Assembly (NCBI GenBank): GCA_958510825.1 | Contig: OY294046.1 | Span: 49,519,794 to 49,583,793, forward strand | Length of the DNA stretch: 64,000 bases | Source: Brachypterus glaber | Lineage: Eukaryota; Arthropoda; Insecta; Coleoptera; Kateretidae | Direction: 5' to 3' | Shown: positions 20,503-30,222 of the stretch, in pieces | Numbering within the stretch: position 1 is the stretch's first letter | Layout: the number at the start of each line of letters is the position of its first letter | Program-made: the position numbers and the translations under genes | The notes under the pieces: model-generated | Told to the model about the DNA's origin: nothing | Database searches by the model: none | What the model saw: only the letters and a program-made list of their open reading frames with translations

Positions 20503-21957
20503 CAGTACAGGGCAAACGTTTGGAAACATGAGACATAAAATCGAAATTTATGGTAAAAAACTCATCATTTAATTAGTATCGCTTTTTAAAAAGAAAGGAA
20601 GTGTTAATTTAAATATGAAAAAACTTGTCCTTACTATAGTTTTATTAAACAATTATAAAATATAACAACCCTGATTTATTTTGTTTTAAATGCCTAATAA
20701 AAGAAATCAAAAGTTTGGAAACATTCATATTTTTAAAAATCGAGCAAAAAATTTAAAACAAAATTAATATTTTGTGGGGTATCCCTTAAATTTTATTACT
20801 TCTGAACATCTTCTGCTCATTGAGTTTATCATATCTTTACAGAATTGGGGTGAAATCACTTGCCACCGTCGTTTTACTTCAGTCAACAATTATTTTTAAA
20901 TTTGTGTGGCCCTAGATTCCGTTTAAGAATGCTCCACATATTTTTTATGGGATTAATATCCGGGGATTGTGAAGGCAATTCCATAACGTTAATTTTTTTA
21001 TTAGTTAACCACTTGCTAACCAGTTGTGATGTATGCTTGGGATCATTATCCCGCTGAAATATCCATCTAAGTGGCATATAATCTTCATCATATGGTAGCA
21101 TATGGTGCTGTAAAATGTTTTTGTACTGAACCTTATCCATCTTTCCCTCAATCTTTACAATTGGACCTGTCCCAAACCGACTAAAACAACCCCATACCAT
21201 AATGCTTCCTCCGCTGTGCTTCCTAGTGGGTAATTGGTACTTATAATTGTACCTTTGCTTTCTGGGACGTCTAACATATTGTATACCATCCGAACCAAAT
21301 AAATTAATTTTAGTTTCATCACTCCATAATACCGAATTCCATTTTGTCTGCGACCAACCTAGGTGCTCTTCTGCAAATTTAAGTCTATCTTTTTTATTTT
21401 TCTTTGAAATCAGCGGTTTTTTAGTTGGACGTCTTCCAAATAAATCACGTTCACGTAATCTACGTCGTACTGTGGTTACAGAACAGTTTGGAAGCAATTC
21501 TTCTAAAATTATTGTCGCAGGTTTTCTAGGATCGGCCCTAGAAATCCTTCTAATCCACCTATCCATCGCTGGGTTTGTTTTTCCTGGCCTACCCATCTTT
21601 GGGCGAACATTATCTGATCCATAAATTTTATTTTTCTTTATGATTTTAGAAATAGTACCACGGTGCATCTGTAGATTTCTAGCAATGTCAATTTGTTTCA
21701 TACCACTGTGGTACATTTTAATCATTCTCTCTTTTATATCGGTAGACATTTGTTTTACTTTCGGCATGTTTAAGAAATATCCACACTTAACTACAATCAA
21801 AACTAAACTGATAAATAATATTAAAATCAAATGTTTCCAAATTTATGAATGCGTGTGTATTATTCTAAACGTGTATTATACATGCTTATTTTTTTATCGA
21901 AAATAATGAACATTTTATTTTATTTTCCAAATGTTTCCAAACTATTGACTGGTACTG
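20503..21957 (-). mobile_element. Tc1-type DNA transposon, full length, inactive
   Basis: A 1,455 bp element flanked by TA on both sides (20501-20502, 21958-21959), the Tc1/mariner target site. The ends CAGTACAGGGCAAACG and CAGTACCAGTCAATAG (complement of the right end) continue into identical GTTTGGAAACAT, with 22 of 27 bases matching. A second copy of GTTTGGAAACAT lies about 210 bp inside the left end (20713), and a near copy lies inside the right end (complement of 21831-21842). This is the IR/DR layout of several Tc1 lineages. It encodes one transposase on the minus strand, now a pseudogene. Confidence 0.95.
20764..21767 (-). pseudogene. Tc1-family transposase, catalytic residue lost and C-terminal frameshift
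   Basis: The enzyme would cut and rejoin element ends at TA sites in the nucleus. I start it at the ATG at 21767 (MPKVKQMS), because the upstream 21 codons of the open frame are hydrophobic and lie in the terminal region. Residues 8-47 form an N-terminal helix-turn-helix (paired-like) domain. GRPGK at 59-63 is a GRPR-like linker. The catalytic domain has D150 (WSDET) and D240 (QRDNDPKH); the third acidic residue, expected 34 residues later, is lysine 275 (SPDINPIKNMW, codon AAA at 20943-20945). The frame ends at 20883 after FKNNC. In another frame the family's usual C-terminus continues to a stop at 20764 and ends GYPTKY. So there are two independent lesions, one active-site substitution and one indel near 20885. 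Length and domain order otherwise fit an intact Tc1 transposase of about 335 residues. Confidence 0.95.
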
Positions 21958-21959
21958 TA

Positions 21960-22138
21960 GCTTACTTTTATAAGACGAAAAAATGCAATTTTCAGTAGTA
22001 ATGTCATACGTGCATATTGAATTATCGATATTTTTTTTCTGCAGTATGCATATCCATTAACTCAAATTTGACAAATATGTGACAAAACCCCCTTTTAAAA
22101 CTTTATGTTTATGGTGATTTTTTGTCATTAATTTTTTG
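21960..22138. other. No recognised feature
   Basis: AT-rich spacer between the Tc1 element and the next fold-back. Confidence 0.4.
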
Positions 22139-23632
22139 AGTACGGCACAGTGGATTTTTAGGGTCATTTTTTTGGATCATCTAGCAACCACGATTTTCTT
22201 TTATTAATTGATTATATGAGTCTTGTGGACAATTTCTGCAAAAAAATTAATAAAATCTGTCTGTTGCTTCTTTTTTTATAGACAAAAATGTTAATTTATT
22301 TGGCATAATCACAGTTCGTCTAAAAAAATTGACTAAAATTTTCGTTTCCAAAAAAGATTCGTATAAATTTACATTTAGTGATCAATTTTGAGTAAATCTA
22401 ACAAACAAAAAATAATAATCGTGGTGGAAAATTTTGAGAAAATCGATTTTCTTTTGATTTTCTCAAACGAAGATATTAAGGCTTTTTTATTAATATTCTG
22501 GCACAAGGAAGCATTTTTCGAAAAAAAAAGTGTAATTAACAAGGATGTTACATATTAAATAAGCTTTAATTTGGTTTTCTAATCATTTGAATCGCTTTTT
22601 AAATAAAAAAGTTAGGTATATGTATAAATTTTCCTTTAGTTTTTCGCAAACAAACATTTGTGTTTTTTTAAATTCTAGCATAAATATTATATTTCTTAAA
22701 AAAAGAAGCTTTTAACTGTTATTCGAATCATTTAAATTAATTTATATATAAAAAAGTTATATGCCTTTAAATTTGAAAGTATTTTTTTTTTATTTTATAT
22801 TTATGTTGAAACAAAAAATTGGGTTTTGTATTATCCTGGCTTAACTGCCCTATTTAAAAAAAAAAAACATAAAAAAAGTCCAAATCGGTTGGTAAATAAA
22901 AACGTTATATGCGTTAAATTCATAAGAATTACTCCCAAAAAGACGTTGTCCGGGAAAATTGTAGAGGTTTTTTTATGGTGCAGTTTAATTACTCTTCTTA
23001 GGCATTATAAAATACGCTTTTTACATTTTTTTAACACTTATAAGTAGTGGTGGATCAAAATGGGGATACTGGTGGATGAACCTACCCTAAATACCTACCC
23101 GAAAACAGGGAAAACTGTAAAAAAAATATAAACTTTCAAATTTAAATAAATATAACTTTTTTTATTTAAAAAGCGATTTTAATGATTCGAAAACCAAATA
23201 AAAGCTTATTTAAAATGGAACATCTTTGTTATTTACACTTTTTTTTTTCGAAAAATGCTTCCTTACGCCAGAATCTTAATAAAATCAAACACTCGTTTAA
23301 GAAAAACAAAATAAAATCGATTTTCTCAAAATTCTCCCCCATTTGGATTTTTTTTTTTTTTAGTTTTACTCGGTTTTACTCAAAATTGATCACTAAGTGT
23401 AAATTTATATGAATCGTTTTTGGTAACGAAAATTTTAGTCAAATTTTTTTTAGACGAACTGTGATTATGCCAATAAAATTAACAATTTTCTGTATAAAAA
23501 ACGAAGCAACAGATAGAATTTTTTAATTTTTTGCCTAAATTGTCCACAAGACCCATATTATCAATTAACAAAGGAAAATCGTGGTTGCCAGATGATAGAC
23601 AAAAATAACCCTAAAAATCCACCGTGTACGGG
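22139..23632. mobile_element. Long fold-back, about 1.5 kb
   Basis: CACAGTGGATTTTTAGGGT at the left pairs with ACCCTAAAAATCCACCGTG at the right. CATAATCACAGTTCGTCTAA, ATTTTAGTCAA-type and CACTTTTTTTTTTCGAAAAA-type blocks pair in order. The arms of about 560 bp are moderately diverged and turn between 22750 and 23070. The frames at 22826-23047 and 23182-23412 are AT-rich arm translations. Confidence 0.8.
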
Positions 23633-24066
23633 TCTGCTCAATCGTGGTTCGGCGGTTATGTCAACCCACACAGACTGTAAATTACATTAAAATACATGGT
23701 AATTTTTAGTGAAGTAATATCACTAGTTGCCACATTGTGGCGTTAATTAAATTTCTGTCGACCCAACATGCATGTAGAATTCATGTCCAAGAATTTATCA
23801 CTCGATAAAATTAATTTGATTTCTTCTCGGATTTTCTCATTTAAGAGATATTGAGGCCTAGTAAAGGTCCTATTTAATTGTAAGTAACCGGCGCAAACTC
23901 AGTTATGACTCATTAACGTTAAAAATAAACACAGAAAAATAGGTTAACGGAATAATTTTGCGGAATTATCAGGGAAATTTTTTATAAAGGTCACTAAATC
24001 GAAACATTTGACGACTAATTTGTTACACACAACAATATTGACTATACATATTAACTATAGATATAT
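23633..24066. other. No recognised feature
   Basis: I see no ORF, repeat partner or motif here. Confidence 0.4.
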
Positions 24067-24116
24067 TGATTAGTAAAACTGCGTATTTTAGGTATAAAAT
24101 GTATAATATGCTAGTG

Positions 24117-24152
24117 GCCGAGCGCTTTCGATAAAATAATTATCATCCTCAG
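24117..24152 (-). ncRNA. Hammerhead-like core, left arm copy
   Basis: On the minus strand, CTGAGGA is followed by a possible stem (GATAA...TTATC) and GAAAGCG. It is the inverted twin of 24471-24505. Confidence 0.45.
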
Positions 24153-24470
24153 GGCTGTGCCTTGTCAAAAAAGAAGAAATCTTTGAGTATAAAACATTGC
24201 GGAATACTTGGAAGACCTCATAACATCAAAATTAACTATGAAACATGTACATTTTAACATAAATAATTGTAAAATTGAATATAAAAATATAATAAACTGA
24301 GTTTGACAGAACATTCTGTCAAACTCAGTTTATTATATTTTTATATTCAATTTTACAATTATTTATGTTAAAATGTACGTTTCATAGTTAATTTTGATGT
24401 TATGAGGTCTTCCAAGTATTCCGCAATGTTTTATACTCAAAGATTTCTTCTTTTTTGACAAGGCACAGCC

Positions 24471-24505
24471 CTGAGGATGATAATTATTTTATCGAAAGCG
24501 CTCGG
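24471..24505 (+). ncRNA. Hammerhead-like core, right arm copy
   Basis: CTGAGGA at 24471, stem GATAA/TTATC, and GAAA at 24494. The cleavage-side strand is not identified. A transcript crossing both arms would rather form one long hairpin. Confidence 0.45.
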
Positions 24506-24600
24506 CCACTAGCATATTATACATTTTATACCTAAAATACGCAGTTTTACTAATCATTAAAACCAAGGTATACACGTCTAAACACCATATATAGATATAT

Positions 24601-24605
<5 letters not shown>

Positions 24606-24631
<26 letters not shown>

Positions 24632-24633
24632 CC
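24606..24633. repeat. (AT)n microsatellite
   Basis: About 14 AT units just outside the fold-back. Confidence 0.9.
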
Positions 24634-24768
24634 ATTTTTATCTTTTAAGAATACGAAAGTTTTTAATTTTTATTTATCGATAACTTTTTTCCCCACCTTA
24701 CTCGTTTACATGAGATCATTAAAAAAAATCAAGATAAAAAGAAATAAAAATGTAAATATTTAAAACCT

Positions 24769-24898
24769 CGCGTCAACGCTAGAGTTGACGCGGCGCCTAT
24801 GCGAGTACTGTTGATAGTGTCTAAATTGAGGAGCATTATTCACAACTTAACAAATCCTTAACACGTATATTGGATTTGTTAAAATAATGCTCCTCAAT
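24769..24898. repeat. Two adjacent hairpins
   Basis: CGCGTCAAC and GTTGACGCG (24769-24792) form a 9 bp GC-rich stem. ATTGAGGAGCATTATT (24825) pairs with AATAATGCTCCTCAAT (to 24898), extended by AACAAATCC / GGATTTGTT. The second has MITE-like proportions. Confidence 0.7.
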
Positions 24899-24910
24899 GG
24901 AGGTCTCTAC

Positions 24911-25289
24911 AACTAGAATTATGAAACAAAAGACGTCTACCCTATCTCTATCTCATTTGTGCTACACTTTCCAGCCAACCAAATAAATACTGTATTTGTT
25001 TTTCACACAACAAATACAGTATTTGGCTGGCCGGAAGGTGTAGCAGTGAGCGGCATGAACGAACATAGCTAATGTGAATCTGTAGAATAAGATAATTCTA
25101 CTAAAACTTAGATGGCGCCAGTAATTTCTTTACACTTTTCGCCCGGCCAAGTAAATATTGTATTTGTTCAACAAAGAACAAATTCAGAATTTGTTTGGTT
25201 GGGTGGAAGTGGGAGTGTATGTATGTCTTCTATCCTTTTTGGGTAGAACTTTTGTCCCTGTTTAATCTAACGGGAGAAATCTCCATTGA
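24911..25289 (+). repeat. Dispersed repeat M, copy 2
   Basis: Same order as 9400-9787. Its hairpin right arm lacks ATTT of the TATTTATTTGG segment, and a short piece near TTTCTTT(AATAAAA) of copy 1 is missing. Confidence 0.8.
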
Positions 25290-25390
25290 AACAAGCCTAA
25301 ACAAGGCATTATAAATTAAAAGGTGTTTTGATAAAGGAGTTAATTCACCGTATAAAAATGCTATATTAAAGTACTAGCTTCATAACATAT

Positions 25391-25665
25391 TTGCGCAATT
25401 ATAAGTATGATTTTTTAAAGTTTTGTATTGAGGTTGACGTTAATGAAAAAGTTAAATATCTTGTTTTTAAAACATTTAGACTCAGAAGCCTAAAATCAAG
25501 CCATAATTTAACATGTATTCCAACTTCAGCCATTGCAAAAATAGTACCGGTAATTTGATTTATGATGCTTGCAACTGTTCATCTTCTAATATTTGAATTC
25601 CAAACTCAAATTCGACAAAAGAACAAATCTTTAAAGCCCATACGCTACTTCACTTTTTAAATCAC
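25391..25665 (+). repeat. Direct repeat S, left copy
   Basis: TTGCGCAATTATAA through AAGCCCATACGCTACTTCAC recurs at 26774-27052 in the same orientation, about 1.38 kb downstream, with many point differences and a 7 bp insertion (CCAGCAG) in the right copy. I see no LTR-type TG/CA ends, primer-binding site or coding interior, so a tandem duplication is as likely as terminal repeats. Confidence 0.75.
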
Positions 25666-25730
25666 GTATCTGAAAAAACATATGATCCAGTGTTCTGTTA
25701 AATATTTTTTATTCGATTGATTCTAAAAGC

Positions 25731-26486
25731 GACACTTTTTGTTCATGTACGGGCGAAAAGTTGAACTTTGTGGCCCTAGGACCAAAAAGTTTTTTTCACC
25801 CGCTAACTAAAACTTGTTATTTTTAAGTTTTTTAAAAGAATATGCTTTACCTTTACAGTAATATTTATAAAGAAATATGACCTTTTGGCCACTTTTGGTC
25901 TTGAACTAACCGTTCTTTTTGACCAGATACAGTTATTATAATCATTTCATGCAAAATAAAAAAATTTCCATAACATAACCTCAAAATATAGGTCAACTGA
26001 TTAATCTGTATTCACCCACTAAAATAAATTAAAAACACAAAATTTCAATTGAAAAATCACTTTCAATATTTATAATATTCATAGAACAGTTTCACAAGTA
26101 TTATTTTCACAACAGACACATTTTAACATAAATTAATCACCAAGCTATAGCTTTTTTAATTTGAAAATGAAACCGCAAGCAAAAGAAACGATTCAATTGT
26201 TTTTGTAGCGAATTGATAGGACAGCAATTTGTCATGGATAACTAGATAAGTAATAAGAGTAAAAATAAATATTTTTTGCACTTTCAAATTAAGTATATTT
26301 TAATAATTTATTATAATTAGTAACAATCGAATAACAAATATTGTATAATACACGGGCAAAAAGTTAAACTTCGATTTAGTAGGTTTATTACCCTCGGGCC
26401 GGCCCTATCGGCCGGCCCTCGGCTTCTAAAAACTTACTCAATCGAAAAATTTACCTTTTCGCCCTTGTATTATAAATAACTATTAT
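25731..26486 (+). repeat. Dispersed repeat T, copy 1, with cassette (e)
   Basis: Collinear with 44917-45587: TTCTAAAAGCGACACTT, AAGATGCTTTACCTTTAC-type, AGCAATTTGTCATGGATAAC, and a terminal palindromic unit. The palindrome at about 26353-26472 has arms AAACTTCGATTTAGTAGG / CTTACTCAATCGAAAAATTT, with GGGCCGGCCC and GGCCGGCCC in its core. It sits between the two S repeats. Confidence 0.75.
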
Positions 26487-26773
26487 ATGTTCGTACCATT
26501 TCAGGTTCTGATCAATGAATAACCCCAAATATTTGATATATATTTATATAAAAGATATAACTTCCTACCAAACAATTATGGTCTGTTTATAAAACAAGGA
26601 ATACTAAAATCAATTAAAATTATATAAAACATTAAAAAAGGTAACCTAAGTAAATTTTTATCATACATAAAGTAAAATAACATATAAAAGGTTTTATGTG
26701 TAAATAAATATTGCAATTTATTAAATGAAGCGTATTTAATTGTAGCTCAATAATTTTACAATTACAATTATTA

Positions 26774-27052
26774 TTTGCGCAATTATAACTATGATTTTTT
26801 AAAATTTAGTATTGAGGTTGACCAGCAGACGTTAATGAAATAGTTAAATATCTTGTTTTTAAAACTGTTTGGACTCAGAAGCCTGAAATCAAGCCATAAT
26901 TTAACATTATGTATTCCGACTTCAGCCATTTCAAAAATAGTGTCGGTATTTTGATTTATGATGCTTGAAACTGTTCATCTTGTATTATTTAAATTTAAAA
27001 CTCAAATTCGACAAAAGAACAAATCTCTAAAGCCCATACGCTACTTCACTTT
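26774..27052 (+). repeat. Direct repeat S, right copy
   Basis: See the left copy at 25391. Just after it, AAGCTTAAAAGCTTG (27069) and the later AACAAGCTTTTTAGCTT form a local inverted pair. Confidence 0.75.
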
Positions 27053-27539
27053 CAGAACAATGTGGTTAAAGCTTAAAAGCTTGTTATAATAAGACACGTA
27101 TAATTATTTTAACAAGCTTTTTAGCTTTTGGCTTACAACGCAAAATCTGTTCTGTATAAATTAGAAATAATTATGAAATTTTGTCTGCCACTTAATTAAA
27201 AGTTCCTAAAATGTTCAGGTTAAAAATATAACACTTGAAAATTGCTTTATATATTTTTTTTAATTTACTGGAGGCATTTTAATTAATACACTTTTACCAA
27301 TGAAAAGTGGGACACAAAAAGAAACCTGTAAGCCTATTTTTATTTTTTTCAGTGATGTAAGGCACTTTGTAAAATAAATAATATTTAACATCAAGATTGA
27401 CAAGTTTTCATTATTCAATTTAAACATAACAATTTTTAGTATTCCACTCTTTTCCGTGTACTCAAAGTTAATTAGTGTTTACTAAAAAGTGACAGTCATA
27501 ATAAGTCATCTTTTTGTTACCTTAAATTAGTCTTTTCGC
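27053..27539. other. No recognised feature
   Basis: AT-rich with one local hairpin near 27069-27130. No gene seen. Confidence 0.4.
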
Positions 27540-28344
27540 AACGAACTAATAACTCTTCTCTCTAGAATAGGCATTTCGTTTCTAAAAACTGACAAAAACG
27601 TAGCCAACATATACATTTGTCTGTCTTACTCCACATAGGTAGAGAAGCTATAGATAAAGACAAAAACACATTAGGTGTGTAAAATTTACTCCGCCATTTT
27701 TACCTTTTAAACGTCAAAATTTGTAATAAAAACAAAACCTCAAAAAGGTTTTTCACATTTTTACAAGTCTTTACAAAAGAAGCCATTTTTAAGTTAAAAA
27801 TTTTAACACTATAAACAAAATAAAACTATAAAGACACGCAGATACTACAAACAAAATATCACCAATTATTCGATATCATAACAAAATGACAGAGTGCAGC
27901 GTTGTCGTACCTCCTACCCATGTAAATTTACGTTTTCTTGCATTTAAACGGTTTGAATGTAAATTTATGCTGTCTTTGAGTGTTCTTATTAAAATCTGTA
28001 GCTTAATATTGGAAATTTATTGGTTTTTATAATTAAAAATTATACAGTTGAAATATTGTTGGCAACGTAGAACCGCCATTTTTACCATTTAGATGTCAAT
28101 TTTCTATATATTGTTATTACGCAGCGCAGAACCCTGCGCAAACGTTTATTTCTTCTATATATTCTCTACCTATGTGTCTTTCTCGCACAGCTTTGTTCTA
28201 ACAGAGACAACAATAACAGTTACGGGTAACTGTTATTGTTCAGGCCTGAATATACCTACTATTTGTTTACAAACAAACCGAGATGTTGGCGATACTTTAT
28301 ATTAACGGTATGCGTATTCTAGAGAGAAGAGTTATTAGTTCGTT
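27540..28344. mobile_element. Terminal-inverted-repeat element, about 805 bp
   Basis: AACGAACTAATAACTCTTCT, then CTCTAGAATA, at the left is mirrored at the right with one mismatch over 35 bp. TCCACATAGGTAGAGAA pairs with TTCTCTACCTATGTG internally. An inner near-palindrome, CAATAACAGTTACGGGTAAC, lies at about 28209. The frame at 28093-28305 overlaps the arm and is unsupported. Confidence 0.75.
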
Positions 28345-28364
28345 GTCTTTTCGTTAACTTTTAC

Positions 28365-28495
28365 AAAGGTTGGTTTAGCCAATAAGTAACACTTAACTAA
28401 TAATCTGACCAATGAAATGAAATGTGACAAATAAATCTGATATTTCATTTCTCAAATTCTTAGTTTAGTGTTAACTATTGGATAAACCAACCTTT
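28365..28495. mobile_element. Hairpin element, 131 bp
   Basis: AAAGGTTGGTTTAGCCAATA at 28365 pairs with TATTGGATAAACCAACCTTT-type text ending at 28495. The arms are about 35 bp with a further TCATTTC/GAAATGA pairing. MITE-like. Confidence 0.8.
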
Positions 28496-28668
28496 AATAG
28501 ATATGTAATTCCCTTAATAGTCAACTTAAAAGCATCTTTTTCCCCCTGGTCCAGTTAAATAATAAATGTAAACTGCAATAAATGTACACCGGTTGATATT
28601 TTAAAGGGTAGTAGTGGATGGTTACAGAACACTCCTGTTAGTTTTTCACCGGGTGAAAAAGTCCAAAC

Positions 28669-29080
28669 CAATTTTCACGAAAACTACCCTCTGTCCCTTT
28701 GGGGGTGAAGTTAATTTTGTTATAATCAGATTCCCTTTCAACAATTTCAAAAACCCCAATATACCAATTTTCACGAAAACTACCCCTCACCCCTCAGGGG
28801 GTGGATTTAGAATATTTTTATTATCAGATTTACTTTCAGTAACCTCAAAAACCCCAATACACCAGTTTTCACGAAAACTACTCCCACTCCTCGGGGGTAA
28901 AATTAGGAAATAAATATTATCAGATTTATATTCGTCGACCACAAAAACCCCTATATTGGTATATCTTCACGAAAATATTGAAAATATTTAAAAATATTTA
29001 CCCATCGACCCCCGTGGGGGTGGAGTTAAAAAAAATATTATCAGATTCAATTTCAGCAACCTCAAAAACCCATATATAGC
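28669..29080 (+). repeat. Degenerate tandem array, about 95-117 bp unit, 4+ copies
   Basis: Units start at 28669, 28764, 28862, about 28962 and about 29079. Each has TTTTCACGAAAACTAC-like text, a GGGGGT(G/A) block, TTATCAGATT and CAAAAACCCC. Divergence is high. The frame at 28614-28913 is translated repeat. Confidence 0.85.
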
Positions 29081-29119
29081 AATTTTCAAATTTTTCCCAT
29101 TTGCCCCCCTTGCCGCACC

Positions 29120-29390
29120 CCAATGTTTACCAAAAACAATCCCGAGCGAGAACTTTTGGTAACATAGTTTATCATGCCCACAAGATTTCCCGGACAGACC
29201 GATCGACCGACCGACCGACCGATCGACCGACCGACCGATCGACCGAGCGACAATTTTTTTTTTGCTCGAAATTGATTTATATCGACATAAAACGTCATAA
29301 AAAGCAAAAATTCACAAAAAAAATGTTTGAAATTTTTTGCACGAATACAAGGCTTTCCAAAATTTTGAAAATTTTCAAAATGGGAAAGCA
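29120..29390 (+). repeat. CCGT-bearing family relic with (GACC)n
   Basis: (GACC/GATC)n lies at about 29197-29248, between ACTTTTGGTAACATAG-type and GAAATTGATTTATATCGAC-type flanks like those of the other family copies. The frames reading TDRSTDRPTDRP and, on the other strand, RSVGRSIGRSVGRSV are microsatellite translations. Confidence 0.65.
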
Positions 29391-29817
29391 ATATGCCTCT
29401 CCGCAGTTGGAGCGCGATTTATCTCAGCCAGCCAAGCACCACAGAACAACAATAAAACGAGCGAGTCTTATTCACTGATAAGCAGTGTTTGGACGGCCGA
29501 CTTTGGCGACGTTTAATTATAAATAAACCACTCCGTGAAACTTGTGTAGTTTAAGTATTATTTAACTTTATAAAATTTCTATATAAATTAATTTAATTAC
29601 ATTTTGTTTTCATGTTATTTAATAGGAGGAATTTCCATTAGGATGGACTAATTAAAGGGCTTTGGGGAACAAGGAACACAAGCCACATTTTCAAATAAAT
29701 CGAGATATAGGAACTTGCCGGCACAACCCCTTTATATTTATTATTGAATAATAATAAGGGATGACGACTCTGTGCCTAAAAGTTTTTGTTTCCCAATTAA
29801 AATATTTCTGTGGCTTG

Positions 29818-29936
29818 GTTCTAAAAGGGCCAATGTCACTTTGTCAATAGCAGCGTTTTTAAAATATTACATCGGAGTTGACGTGAAAACGTTGCTATTG
29901 ACAAAGTGGTCTTTGGCCCTTTTAGAACCAAGACAG
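29818..29936. mobile_element. TGTGGCTTGG hairpin family, copy 2
   Basis: CTGTGGCTTGGTTCTAAAAG pairs with CTTTTAGAACCAAGACAG. The inner arms TTTGTCAATAGCAGCGTTTT and AAAACGTTGCTATTGACAAA are nearly perfect. Close to copy 3 at 33639. Confidence 0.9.
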
Positions 29937-30003
29937 ATTTAGTTTATTTACAGTCAACAAATGTACAAACTACACAAAATTCACTATCGCCTACAAGCAG
30001 CAA

Positions 30004-30222
30004 ATGTGTTATAAAACCAAAGTGACTATATTACTAAGTGATATTAAAAATTATTTTGATTCAGATGATAGTGTTAAAGCTAATGTTGGGAATTTTCTCA
30101 TTGATTGTGAAAATTCTGTAGTAGAGCAGTCAAATTTCTTTATAGATATATATAGTTTGCCGTCTATAAGGCACTATACTTATATCATTTATAATTTGAT
30201 TTGTCGTGTCGGTACTAGGTGA
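30004..30222 (+). pseudogene. Unrecognised coding-like fragment with a duplicated segment
   Basis: A 72-codon frame with VGNFLIDCENSVVEQSNFFID at residues 28-48 (21 residues; first half VGNFLIDCEN). The same stretch recurs at 30848-30910 as VGDFFIDCEN-YVVEQNNFFID, followed at once by a stop. A further FDSDD match lies at about 30950. I do not recognise a family. The few base differences between copies are mostly amino-acid changing, so there is no sign of present selection. It is more likely a piece of an old element's protein than a gene. Confidence 0.3.

Larger units (their letters stand above)
24067..24556. mobile_element. Near-perfect 490 bp fold-back, Penelope-like
   Basis: Two arms of about 245 bp are nearly identical inverted copies, closing at GACAGAA-CA-TTCTGTC (24305-24320) with essentially no spacer. 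A small offset between the outer and central symmetry points implies about 2 bases of indel. Each arm contains CTGAGGATGATAATTATTTT, then ATCGAAAGCGCTCGG, a hammerhead-like core known from Penelope-like pseudo-LTRs. It is a head-to-head inverted duplication of one terminal segment. The high arm identity suggests recent origin or gene conversion. Confidence 0.85.

Noticed and set aside
20860..21906. Plus-strand frames over the Tc1 element (20860, 21247, 21640)
   Set aside because: They are shadows of the minus-strand transposase.
25391..27052. LTR retrotransposon
   Set aside because: There are direct repeats, but no TG/CA ends, primer-binding site, polypurine tract or gag-pol remnant.
28614..28913. 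99-codon frame with repeated IFTKTT
   Set aside because: It is translated from a degenerate tandem array of about 97 bp.
29086..29478. Overlapping frames on both strands with TDRPTDRP or GRSVGRSV repeats
   Set aside because: They are translations of a (GACC)n microsatellite inside a dispersed repeat; both strands are open for that reason.
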